A stretch of DNA of 27,286 bases from Kaftiobacterium sp035693805. Its GTDB lineage: Bacteria; Sysuimicrobiota; Sysuimicrobiia; Sysuimicrobiales; Kaftiobacteriaceae. The notes beneath the pieces were generated by a model. That model worked only from the letters and a program-made list of their open reading frames with translations, ran no database searches and was not told the DNA's origin. Positions 17,125-27,286 of this stretch are shown piece after piece (position 1 is the stretch's first letter; each line of letters starts with the position of its first letter). Both the position numbers and the translations under genes were made by a program. The stretch covers positions 1 through 27,286 of the forward strand of contig DASSGA010000230.1 of the NCBI GenBank assembly GCA_035693805.1, given 5' to 3'.

Positions 17125-17403
17125 TTACAGCCTCCCCACGAAGTCAGTTCCGATCAGCGTCTCCAGTGCGGAGGCGGCCTCGGCCTCATCCGGCCCCTCG
17201 GCGGTGATCTCGATCTCGTGGCCCTGCTCCACGCCCAGCGTCAGCACGGTCAGGATGCTCTTGGCGTCCACCCACCCGCCGTCCCGGGTGAGGCTGCGCA
17301 CCCGGATCGTCGAGGCGAAGCGCGCCGCCTCCGCGGCGAACACCGCGGCCGTGCGCGCATGCAGTCCGACCTCATTGATCACCCGGACGTGGACCGTCTT
17401 CAT
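17125..17403 (-). CDS. ptsH: Phosphocarrier protein HPr
   Basis: A 92-residue phosphocarrier between enzyme I and EIIA. His15 in VGLHARTAA is the phosphorylation site. A serine at about residue 49 (VDAKSILTVLTLGVEQG) sits in the regulatory-helix position that HPr kinase modifies in Gram-positive bacteria, but no such kinase is in this window, so regulation by it is only possible. Slightly longer than usual owing to a few extra residues before that helix. The ribosome site is weak. It lies between the SIS-domain gene and ptsI. Confidence 0.95.
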   Translation of the reverse strand: MKTVHVRVINEVGLHARTAAVFAAEAARFASTIRVRSLTRDGGWVDAKSILTVLTLGVEQGHEIEITAEGPDEAEAASALETLIGTDFVGRL

Positions 17404-17431
17404 CGATGGAAACGTCTGTGGCCGGCGGCGG

Positions 17432-18160
17432 CTAGAGGTACGGGATACGACGCTGGTAACGCTCGAACAGTTCGCGATTGCGGGACTCCGCTCCCTCGAC
17501 GTTGGCGCTGGTCCACACCGGTAGCGGCGCCCCGCCGCGGGCGAGCTCTGCGAGGCGGGTCAGGAGGAGATTCCACACGTAGATACCGGCCAGCGAGGAG
17601 AGCGGCATCGTGCGCAGGCCCGCTCCGGCGTCGTACACGGCGTCGCCATAGGGGACGAGCGTGTCGATGAGATGATCCACGACCTGGTCGAGCTTGCGCG
17701 CCGCACGGGACGGCGCGCGCCCCATATGATCGCATGAGGTGACGGCAACGACCGTCGCGCCCTTCTCCCGGAATGTCTCGGCGATCTCTACGGGGACCGG
17801 GTTCACCCCGGAGTTGGAGAACACGAAGGCGAGGTCGCCGGTGGCGGCGGGTGCGCGCTCGACCAGCAGCCGGCCGAATCCCGGAAGGCGTTCTTGGAAG
17901 GTGCTGCTGGAGGCGCCCGAAAACGGCAGCAGCGCAGGATGGTACAGGGGATAGACGACAGCGAGGCCTCCCGCGCGGAAGAAGCACTCCAGCATCTGAG
18001 CCAGAGAATGGCCCGTCCCGGCCACGAAGATCAGGCCGTCGGCGCGCACGGCATCGAGCATCCGCCGCGCCACGGCATCGAGCACCGGCGCGTTGGCCTC
18101 CTCCACGGCCTGCAGGTGGTCCCGCATCCACGCCCCCGCAGGGCGGGTCACGTCAGCCAT
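17432..18160 (-). CDS. SIS-domain sugar-phosphate-binding protein (UPF0309-like)
   Basis: A 242-residue SIS-domain protein of the group that binds phosphosugars, often isomerases or deaminases. The phosphate-binding loop reads FVAGTGHSLAQM (about residues 45-56); a second serine-rich loop reads FVFSNSGVNPVPVE, and the C-terminus has the characteristic TSANVEGAESRNRELFERY. It lies within the PTS operon and overlaps the IIB gene end by 13 bases, so it most likely acts on the imported phosphorylated sugar or its breakdown product. The exact substrate cannot be given; amino-sugar phosphates are typical of the fold. Confidence 0.82.
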   Translation of the reverse strand: MADVTRPAGAWMRDHLQAVEEANAPVLDAVARRMLDAVRADGLIFVAGTGHSLAQMLECFFRAGGLAVVYPLYHPALLPFSGASSSTFQERLPGFGRLLVERAPAATGDLAFVFSNSGVNPVPVEIAETFREKGATVVAVTSCDHMGRAPSRAARKLDQVVDHLIDTLVPYGDAVYDAGAGLRTMPLSSLAGIYVWNLLLTRLAELARGGAPLPVWTSANVEGAESRNRELFERYQRRIPYL

Positions 18161-18456
18161 CCCTGCTCACGGAAACGCCGGGAGAGGGTTTCCTTGAGCC
18201 CAGCCACATCGAGGAAGTTGGTAACCGGGACGACCAGGGGGGCCGTCCCGGTCAGTTCGCTTGTGTGCAGGCCCTGCGCCAGGACGACGTCCGCCCCGGC
18301 CCCTCGGGCCGAACCGAGATCCGCATGCTCGACGCGGGCGGGGATACCGAGCTCCGCCAGGGCCTTCTCCGCCGTCATCTTCAGGATCAGGCTGCTGCCC
18401 ATGCCCACCCCGCACACCGTGAGCACTCGGAGCGGCTCGCCCTTCGCCCACGTCAT
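18148..18456 (-). CDS. PTS system EIIB component, ascorbate/lactose-like (UlaB type)
   Basis: A 102-residue cytoplasmic phosphocarrier that passes phosphate from EIIA to the sugar bound by EIIC. The active cysteine is Cys15 in the P-loop-like motif LTVCGVGMGSSLILK, and the rest (ADVVLAQGLHTSEL, VVPVTNFLD) follows the UlaB pattern. The frame is open far upstream, but the ATG at 18456 places the strand-P-loop at the normal position and lies 5 bases after the IIC stop. The ribosome site is weak, suggesting coupling to IIC translation. Confidence 0.9.
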   Translation of the reverse strand: MTWAKGEPLRVLTVCGVGMGSSLILKMTAEKALAELGIPARVEHADLGSARGAGADVVLAQGLHTSELTGTAPLVVPVTNFLDVAGLKETLSRRFREQGWLT

Positions 18457-18461
18457 GGCGG

Positions 18462-19763
18462 TTAGGACCCCGCAAACGGCGCCGTCACCAGCCTGATCAG
18501 CCACACCAGGATGTACCAGTCCGGATCGCCCAGCGTGGCCAGCTCGGGAGCGGTGTTGGACAACAGCCCCCAGACGGTGGCCTGGCCGATGGCCAGGAAC
18601 AGGCCGTTGATCACCCCGCCGAGCGCCGCTCCCCGCCAGCCGCCGAAGGCATTGCCGAAGACGCCCGCGCCGCCCCCGGGGAAGAACAGCATGATCATCG
18701 GCGGCACGAGCGTGAACCATCCGGCGGCGCCGAAGACCAGCATGAGGATCAGGAACGTGACCGTGCTCGCCAGGAACCCGATCATGACGGCCGTCGGCGC
18801 GAACGGAAACACGGTGGGCACGTCGAGCGCCGGGCGCGAGCCGGGGATCAGCTTGTCGCTGATGCCCTTGAACGCGGGCACGATCTCAGCCAGGAACATG
18901 CGCACGCCGAAGAGCAGGATGGCGATGCCGGCCGCGAACCGCAGGCCCACGAGCACCGCCCAGACCCAGGGATCCACGGTGGCGCTGAACTTCTTGGCCT
19001 GCTCGGCCAGCAGGGTCTTGTCCGCGAACGCGGCGGCCAGCAGCATGATCACGCCGATGATCACGGCCGTGCTGACGTTCACGTCCTTGAAGAAGGCCAG
19101 CCGCTGGGGCAGCTTCAACTTCTCCGTGTCATGCTTGGCCTTGGACCCCACGGCCCCGCCGAAGGTGGCGGCGAGGTAGCAGGCCGCGGAACTGGTGTGA
19201 CCGTAGCCCCACTCATCCGAGCCGATGACCTTGCGCATCGCACGGGCGATGTACAGGGGCTGCAGGGACCAGTACACGGCCACGATGACGCTCCCCCACA
19301 GCACGAGCGCCGTGGGGCCCATCCTGGGGAAGGACTCGATCAGCGCCGCCGCGACGATCACGCTGATCCAGAACATCAGGTGCCCGGTCAGGTAGACATA
19401 GCGCAGGAACGGCAAGAGCCGCACCAGGATGACGTGGATCAAGAACCCGATCGTGATGATGAGGGCGATCGATCCTCCGTGCGTGCCGAGAAAGTCGGCG
19501 AGGGTCTTGGTCGCCTTCGGAGGCGTCAGGTTGAATGCACTGCCGACGATGGTCTGGAAGGACAGCAGGCCTCCCACGAACACGTCGATGCCGATGAACA
19601 GGATCAGGACACCCAGAGTTGCCCGGATGGCCGCGGCGAAGACTTCCTCGAACCGCTTGCGCTGGATCGCCGTCCCGACGAGGACGATCAGGCCGATCAG
19701 GATGGCTACCTGGTTGAAGAGGTTGTTGGCGATCCAGGTCAGCAGCTGCCGTAGGAACTCCAC
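18462..19763 (-). CDS. PTS system EIIC transporter, ascorbate-type (UlaA/SgaT family)
   Basis: A 433-residue integral membrane permease with about ten hydrophobic segments along its length, which translocates the sugar while it is phosphorylated by EIIB. Family landmarks include the N-terminal NQVAILIGLIVLVG, GTHGGSIALIITIGFLIHV, DEWGYGHTSSAACYLA and MLFFPGGGAGVFGNAFGG. UlaA proteins import L-ascorbate in enteric bacteria, but none of the ascorbate catabolic genes (ulaD, ulaE, ulaF, ulaG) is present, so the substrate may differ. The GTG start at 19763 follows GGAGGTGA by eight bases. It leads the IIC-IIB-SIS-HPr-EI-IIA-alkD run. Confidence 0.92.
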   Translation of the reverse strand: MEFLRQLLTWIANNLFNQVAILIGLIVLVGTAIQRKRFEEVFAAAIRATLGVLILFIGIDVFVGGLLSFQTIVGSAFNLTPPKATKTLADFLGTHGGSIALIITIGFLIHVILVRLLPFLRYVYLTGHLMFWISVIVAAALIESFPRMGPTALVLWGSVIVAVYWSLQPLYIARAMRKVIGSDEWGYGHTSSAACYLAATFGGAVGSKAKHDTEKLKLPQRLAFFKDVNVSTAVIIGVIMLLAAAFADKTLLAEQAKKFSATVDPWVWAVLVGLRFAAGIAILLFGVRMFLAEIVPAFKGISDKLIPGSRPALDVPTVFPFAPTAVMIGFLASTVTFLILMLVFGAAGWFTLVPPMIMLFFPGGGAGVFGNAFGGWRGAALGGVINGLFLAIGQATVWGLLSNTAPELATLGDPDWYILVWLIRLVTAPFAGS

Positions 19764-19786
19764 CCCTGCCTCACCTCCCGAGTCGC

Positions 19787-19794
19787 GTGATCAC
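19787..19794. promoter_or_regulatory. Short palindrome before the PTS operon
   Basis: The perfect palindrome GTGATCAC sits 24 bases before the PTS IIC start codon, just upstream of its ribosome site. It is a possible operator, but eight bases is too short to be persuasive. The rest of the gap 19764-19871 includes the palindrome GCAAGGCCTTGC at 19857-19868, just beyond the tryptophanase stop. Confidence 0.2.
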
Positions 19795-19871
19795 ACCCTG
19801 TGTTCCGGTCCCGCCATCATCCCCCCTTTCCGGCAGAGAGTTCCCCGCGCGGGCGGGCAAGGCCTTGCGTC

Positions 19872-21251
19872 TCAGCCCGCGACGGGCTCGAAACGGGCCA
19901 GGAAATGGCGCAGCGCGGGTGGCTCGTGCACGATGCGCAGCCCCCGCACCGCGTCGCGCCGCTGGAACGTGGCGGTCACGGTCTCGGCGACGACGGCCAG
20001 GTGCGACTGCGTGTACACGCGGCGGGGGATGGCCAGCCGCACCAGCTCGAGCCGCGGGAAGCGCTCCTGCTTCGTCACCGCATCCCGCCCGGCCAGCACC
20101 GCGCCGATCTCCACGGTCCGCACGCCGCCCTCTTCATAGAGCGCGCAGGCGAGGGCCTGGCCCGGGTAGTGGGCGCGGGGCATGTGCGGCAGGAAGCGCA
20201 GCGCGTCGAGGAACACGGCGTGCCCCCCGATCGGCTCGACGATGGGGATACCCGAGGCGAGCAGGCGCTCGCCCAGCCAGCGCACCTGCCCGATCCGCCA
20301 CGCCAGGTACTCTTCATCGACGACCTCGCGCAGACCCTGCGCCATGGCCTCGAGGTCCCGGCCGGCGAGGCCGCCGTACGTGGGGAACCCCTCGAAGAGC
20401 ACGCCCCACGACGCCGCCTGCCCATACAGGGCCGCGTCGCGGAAGGCGACGAACCCGCCGATGTTCACCAGGGCATCCTTCTTCCCGCTGAACGTGCAGC
20501 CGTCCGCCAGATCGCACATCTCGTGGATGATCGAGGCGACGGAGCGCTGTGCGTACCCGGGTTCACGCTCCTTGATGAAGAAGGCGTTCTCGGCGATCCG
20601 GCAGGCGTCGAGGAAGAACGGCAGCGCGTGGCGATCGGCGAGGGCGCGCACCGCCCGCAGGTTCGCCAGCGAGACCGGCTGGCCGCCGCCGCTGTTGCAG
20701 GTCACCGTCATGAGGATGAGGGCGATGCGGTCGCGCCCGAGATCCTCGATCAGCGCCTCGGCATGGTCGAGGTCCAGATCCCCCTTGAACGGCGCGCGCG
20801 ACGTCGGATTATGGATGACCTCGACCGCCAGATCGTCGGCGATGCCCTGCTTGTGCTCGATGTGCGCCCGCGTGGTGTCGAAGTGGATGTTCCCGATGAC
20901 GTGCTGGCCCGGATGGACGAGCACGGTGAACAGCAGGTTCTCCGCGCCCCGGCCCTGGTGCGTGGGCAGGACGTGCGGAAAACCGAAGAGTTCAGTCGCT
21001 GATTCCTGCAGATGGTAGAAGGAGCGGCTGCCCGCGTAGGCCTCGTCCCCCAGCATGAGCGCGCTCCACTGGCGGTCGCTCATCGCGCCGGTGCCGCTGT
21101 CGGTGAGGAGATCGATGGCCACGTCCTCGGATCGGAGGTTGAACAGGTTGTACCCGGCAAGATCGAGCAGACGCGTGCGCTCCTCCTGCGTCGTCCGCCG
21201 GATCGGCTCCACGACCTTGATGCGGAAGGGCTCCGCCGGCGGCAGCGTCAC
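19872..21251 (-). CDS. tnaA: Tryptophanase (beta-eliminating lyase, TnaA/Tpl family)
   Basis: A 459-residue PLP enzyme that splits L-tryptophan into indole, pyruvate and ammonia. The family signature is complete: EPFRIKVVEPIRRTT at the N-terminus, DLLTDSGTGAMSD, TCNSGGGQPVSLANLR, the PLP lysine in FSGKKDALV (Lys258) and LFEGFPTYGGLAGRDLE. Asp125 in NIHFDTT corresponds to the tryptophanase aspartate, where tyrosine phenol-lyase has threonine, and VEIGAVLAGRDA also fits tryptophanase. The GTG start at 21251 overlaps the stop of the upstream gene (GTGA), so translation is coupled; the frame is open far upstream but into another gene. Indole production and pyruvate supply to NifJ are the likely roles. 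Confidence 0.92.
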   Translation of the reverse strand: MTLPPAEPFRIKVVEPIRRTTQEERTRLLDLAGYNLFNLRSEDVAIDLLTDSGTGAMSDRQWSALMLGDEAYAGSRSFYHLQESATELFGFPHVLPTHQGRGAENLLFTVLVHPGQHVIGNIHFDTTRAHIEHKQGIADDLAVEVIHNPTSRAPFKGDLDLDHAEALIEDLGRDRIALILMTVTCNSGGGQPVSLANLRAVRALADRHALPFFLDACRIAENAFFIKEREPGYAQRSVASIIHEMCDLADGCTFSGKKDALVNIGGFVAFRDAALYGQAASWGVLFEGFPTYGGLAGRDLEAMAQGLREVVDEEYLAWRIGQVRWLGERLLASGIPIVEPIGGHAVFLDALRFLPHMPRAHYPGQALACALYEEGGVRTVEIGAVLAGRDAVTKQERFPRLELVRLAIPRRVYTQSHLAVVAETVTATFQRRDAVRGLRIVHEPPALRHFLARFEPVAG

Positions 21252-21616
21252 CGCCGCGCCGCGATCGCCCGCGCGGTGCGGGTGCCCCAGAAGACCGTCC
21301 AGGCGACGACGCACGCGCCGATCGCCACGATCTTCGTCACGTTGATGATGGGCCGCACCCTGATCGTGCCGTCGACCGCCTCGATGAGCGCGATGGGCTC
21401 GATGCGCACCCCGCCGCCTCCTCCGCCGCCACCCGGAGCTTCCGTGTCCTTGTCCTTGCCCGGACCCGTGCCCCCGCCCATCCCGAATCCGTACTGGACC
21501 GAGGCCACCGGGATGACCGTGCGGCCGTCGAGCTGGATGGGGTCGCCGAAGACGGCCTGGACCCCGGCCTTGCTCTGCATGTCCGCGAAGCGCTTCTGCA
21601 GATCCTCGAGGAACAT
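21248..21616 (-). CDS. GerW (YtfJ) family protein with glycine-rich linker and C-terminal hydrophobic segment
   Basis: A 122-residue protein of the GerW/YtfJ family, first known from spore formers but spread well beyond them. Family parts: LDGRTVIPVASVQYGFGMGGG (about residues 30-50), a run of eight glycines, then GVRIEPIALIEAVDGTIRVR. Unusually, it ends in a hydrophobic segment (KIVAIGACVVAWTVFWGT, about residues 96-113) with basic residues after it, so it may be tail-anchored. AAGGGAGG fixes the ATG at 21616. It overlaps tnaA by four bases. No biochemical function can be given. Confidence 0.83.
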   Translation of the reverse strand: MFLEDLQKRFADMQSKAGVQAVFGDPIQLDGRTVIPVASVQYGFGMGGGTGPGKDKDTEAPGGGGGGGGVRIEPIALIEAVDGTIRVRPIINVTKIVAIGACVVAWTVFWGTRTARAIAARR

Positions 21617-21657
21617 TGGAGTCCTCCCTTCTGCTCTGACTCTCCCCCGCCTCGGGC

Positions 21658-22050
21658 TCATCGCTGCACCTCCTGTGTCCCGGCCACGCGCACCGTAATC
21701 CACGCTGCGAGGGGCACGTACACCGTCTCGGAAATCCCTCCGGCGAGCGCCTCTCGCCACGTGTAGCCTGGGCCCATCGCCTGGCCGATCTCTCCCGCGA
21801 TGAACATCGCATACCAGAGGGCTGCGTAGGGGATCCAGCGCCGCCCCAGCCGCGGCCGAGCGAGGGCGTAGAGACCGACGAAAGCGGCCGCCGTGCCGGC
21901 CTTCGAGAGAAGGATCCCGGTGAGGAACATCGTGACCGATCCCGACGGGACGGCCATCCCCCAGAACGACGCGAAGGCCGCATAGACGAGGATCGGGACG
22001 GTGTAGATGATCGCCAGCACGGCGAGCCCCGCGAGCACGAGCCGTGTCAT
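21658..22050 (-). CDS. Small four-helix membrane protein, unknown function
   Basis: A 130-residue protein with hydrophobic segments near residues 3-26, 33-58, 70-88 and 104-120; the N-terminal segment could be a signal anchor. No known family is recognised. The ATG at 22050 follows GGGGAGG by five bases and overlaps the stop of the preceding small frameshifted gene in the form ATGA. It lies between nifJ and the GerW-like gene in a compact run, so it is probably co-expressed with them. Confidence 0.72.
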   Translation of the reverse strand: MTRLVLAGLAVLAIIYTVPILVYAAFASFWGMAVPSGSVTMFLTGILLSKAGTAAAFVGLYALARPRLGRRWIPYAALWYAMFIAGEIGQAMGPGYTWREALAGGISETVYVPLAAWITVRVAGTQEVQR

Positions 22051-22345
22051 CGCAGCCTCCCCGCGGCGTGCAGCACCCGCAGCGCGTTGAGCGTGATCAT
22101 CTCGTTGGGAGCGGACGGCCCCCAGTCCACGACCTCCACATTGGCGCCGCCGGTGCCAGGAGTGCGCCACCACCGGCCGTCCGGAGCAACGCGCGCACCA
22201 TGGGGCTTCGGGGGATTGCGCGGCATAGCCGCTCCGCTTCAGGCGAGCTGGTCGATGCGACGGCCAACTCCGTCAGCGCAGCGTAGCGGACCGAGGGGTG
22301 CCGTGATCTGAGCAGCCACTCTCGGGCCGGATCGGACGTCGGCAT
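22047..22345 (-). pseudogene. Small HEAT/prenyltransferase-like hypothetical gene broken by a one-base frameshift
   Basis: The 5' part (from the ATG at 22345, behind GGGGAGG) encodes REWLLRSRHPSVRYAALTEL, like the N-terminal repeat of proteins with HEAT or prenyltransferase-type helical repeats. Near 22180 this frame loses sense and stops at 22097, while the next frame continues with PDGRWWRTPGTGGANVEVV and NEMITLNALRVLHAAGRLR and stops at 22047, overlapping the next start codon. Restoring one base gives a continuous product of about 99 residues. The gene lies 15 bases after nifJ. Function is unknown; it is either a recent frameshift or an assembly error. Confidence 0.62.
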
Positions 22346-22360
22346 CGTCCTCCCCGACAG

Positions 22361-25954
<3,594 letters not shown>

Positions 25955-25985
25955 GTCCTCTCCTTCGATCGACTGTCGCGGTTGG

Positions 25986-26645
25986 TTACGCCGCGCCGGT
26001 CTCCGCCTCCGGCAGGGGCGCCATGTGGGTCACCTTGATCCCGTGCTCGCTGAGGGTCTGCACCAGGTGCAGCGGATAGGGCGTGTCCACCCGTACGACG
26101 ACCTGGCCCAACCCGTTTACCGGGTAGGCCGCCAGGCTATGGATCTGGATGTCGCACTCGCGGATCGTGCGGATCACATCGTCGAGGGCCCCCACGCGGT
26201 TCTCGAGGTCGATCGTCAACCGCGCCCCGCCGCGGCGCAGCCCCATCAGGTCGATGAACGCGTCAAAGATGTCGCTTTCGGTGATCACGCCGGCTACGGC
26301 GCCATCGCTCACCACGGGCATCCCGCCGATCTTGTGGCGGCGCATCAGGACGGCCGCTTCCTCGATCGTCGCCGTGGGACACACGGTGATGACCTGCCGG
26401 GTCATCACCTCGGAGACCGGGGCCTTCATGAGCAGGTACGGGATCTCCCACACCGTCAGGGAGGTCGCCGGCGAAGGGGAGGCGCGCATCAGATCCGTCC
26501 AGGTCACCACACCGACCAGCCGGCGTCCCTTGACCACGGGGAATCGGCGGATGCGCTTCTCCTTCATCAGGGCCAGCGCGTCGTAGATGGGGGTCTTCGG
26601 GTCAATCGTGACCGCCGGAGCGGTCATGCGGTCGCGCACGAGCAT
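25986..26645 (-). CDS. CBS-CBS-ACT domain protein (AcuB-like)
   Basis: A 219-residue cytoplasmic sensor. Two CBS domains (about residues 2-58 and 76-132) read MTAPAVTIDPKTPIYDALAL and MTRQVITVCPTATIEEAAVL at their starts. An ACT domain follows (about 139-205: LTIDLENRVGALDDVIRTI). Such AcuB-like proteins bind adenine nucleotides and sometimes amino acids; AcuB affects acetoin use in Bacillus. The ATG at 26645 follows GGGAGGG; an in-frame ATG at 26678 lacks a ribosome site. It heads the nifJ-tnaA run, so it may sense energy or amino-acid status for pyruvate metabolism (inference). Confidence 0.88.
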   Translation of the reverse strand: MLVRDRMTAPAVTIDPKTPIYDALALMKEKRIRRFPVVKGRRLVGVVTWTDLMRASPSPATSLTVWEIPYLLMKAPVSEVMTRQVITVCPTATIEEAAVLMRRHKIGGMPVVSDGAVAGVITESDIFDAFIDLMGLRRGGARLTIDLENRVGALDDVIRTIRECDIQIHSLAAYPVNGLGQVVVRVDTPYPLHLVQTLSEHGIKVTHMAPLPEAETGAA

Positions 26646-26801
26646 GGCGGACCCTCCCGGCCGAATGCTTGGCTTCACACTACCGCGGGCCCGGAGGAGG
26701 GGGCATCGGGCCCAGGCCTTATTTGGCCGTCAGCATCGCCTGAAATGCCGCTCGGAACGCGAAAATCCACGCTGGGAGCCGGATTGCGACGCCCTGCAAG
26801 C

Positions 26802-27260
26802 CTATCCTGCCGCGGCTCGGCGTTCGTGGCGTGGCTTGTCGAGCAGGACGACCTGGTGGGTCATCGTGACGGTAGGACGCAGCATGGCTGCAACCGAGCA
26901 GTACTTCTCCTGAGAGAGCCGGACGGCACGCTCCACCTGGGTGGCGGTGAGACCCGCCCCCCAGGCCTCGTATCGGACGTGAATCTTCGTGAAGACCTTG
27001 GGATGGACCTCGGCGCGTTCGCCGGTCACACTGACCGTCAGGCCTTCCAGCGGTGCGCGCATCTTCTCGAGGACGCCGACGACATCCATACCGGTGCACC
27101 CGGCCACGGCGATGAGCACCGTCTCCATCGGCGTGGGTCCACTGCCTTGGCCGCCGGAGTTCGCCCGGGCGTCCATCTGGACCACGGCCGGGGTCGGGCT
27201 GTGCGCCTCGAAGCGGCGCCGGGCCACCCAGCGGGCCTCCACGGTCCAGGGGGTGGTCAC
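26802..27260 (-). CDS. OsmC/Ohr family protein
   Basis: A 152-residue protein of the OsmC family, thiol-dependent peroxide or sulfane-handling proteins. The two family cysteines are Cys55 (VAGCTGMDVV) and Cys121 (EKYCSVAAML), and the dimer-fold pattern GSGPTPMETVLIAVAGC is clear. It reads closer to the YhfA-type OsmC subgroup than to Ohr. The GTG at 27260 comes right after an in-frame TGA, so it cannot start further upstream. The last 23 bases of the window could be the end of another gene (AGSLAA then stop) but are too short to judge. The gap 26646-26801 towards the CBS-ACT gene holds nothing recognised. Confidence 0.88.
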   Translation of the reverse strand: MTTPWTVEARWVARRRFEAHSPTPAVVQMDARANSGGQGSGPTPMETVLIAVAGCTGMDVVGVLEKMRAPLEGLTVSVTGERAEVHPKVFTKIHVRYEAWGAGLTATQVERAVRLSQEKYCSVAAMLRPTVTMTHQVVLLDKPRHERRAAAG

Positions 27261-27286
27261 CGGTCAGGCCGCCAGCGAGCCGGCGT

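Noticed and set aside
19787..19794. TGTGATCAC read as a CRP-like site before the PTS operon
   Set aside because: A CRP site needs TGTGA and TCACA separated by six bases; here the halves are directly joined.
27264..27286. Possible 3' end of another minus-strand gene
   Set aside because: Only six codons before a stop are visible; too little to support a gene.

Overview
The window is GC-rich bacterial DNA, roughly two-thirds G+C by eye, with densely packed genes, many GTG starts, strong GGAGG-type ribosome sites and frequent 1-13 nt gene overlaps. No rRNA, tRNA, transposase, phage gene or CRISPR array is visible. The gene mix is a giant pyruvate:ferredoxin oxidoreductase, tryptophanase, a GerW-family protein, sulfur-carrier proteins, an HdrD/DsrK-like Fe-S protein and a complete PTS. 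This suggests an uncultivated, probably (facultatively) anaerobic high-GC lineage on the Gram-positive side of the tree, of the Firmicutes/Armatimonadota-like sort. That placement is a guess from gene content only. Two genes carry single-base frameshifts, which may be real or may be assembly errors.

Layout. 1-3672 (minus strand): malic enzyme/phosphotransacetylase fusion (maeB), a CBS-BON protein, a hairpin terminator, then a cut-off ABC transporter ATPase. 3837-6668 (plus): a stand-alone GltD-type flavoprotein, then two tandem, diverged SRPBCC-like proteins. 6715-9407 (minus): a sulfur/redox operon in the order DsrE2-like protein, TusA, NarI/DsrM-like membrane protein, HdrD/DsrK-like Fe-S protein (the last one frameshifted). 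9608-9883 (plus): a divergent CsoR-family repressor whose residues fit the persulfide-sensing CstR type, with two matched operator-like palindromes in the shared intergenic region. 9886-13580 (minus): aconitase and an aldo/keto reductase, overlapping by 1 nt. 13683-14093 (minus): a single-domain receiver protein behind a highly structured leader. 14293-19763 (minus): a PTS operon IIC-IIB-SIS-HPr-EI-IIA followed by an AlkD-like repair protein. 19872-26645 (minus): a CBS-ACT protein, nifJ, a small frameshifted gene, a small membrane protein, a GerW-like protein and tryptophanase, closely spaced as one transcription unit. 26802-27260 (minus): an OsmC-family protein.

How the parts may work together. 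Tryptophanase releases pyruvate, ammonia and indole, and NifJ oxidises pyruvate to acetyl-CoA and reduced ferredoxin. MaeB and aconitase add carbon flow around pyruvate and the TCA cycle. The PTS cluster encodes every phosphotransfer step from PEP to a sugar. The most distinctive unit is 6715-9883: two sulfur-carrier proteins next to a membrane-anchored Fe-S disulfide-reductase-like pair, apparently controlled by a persulfide-responsive repressor. This is a plausible sulfane-sulfur handling and electron-transfer module whose exact chemistry cannot be read from sequence.
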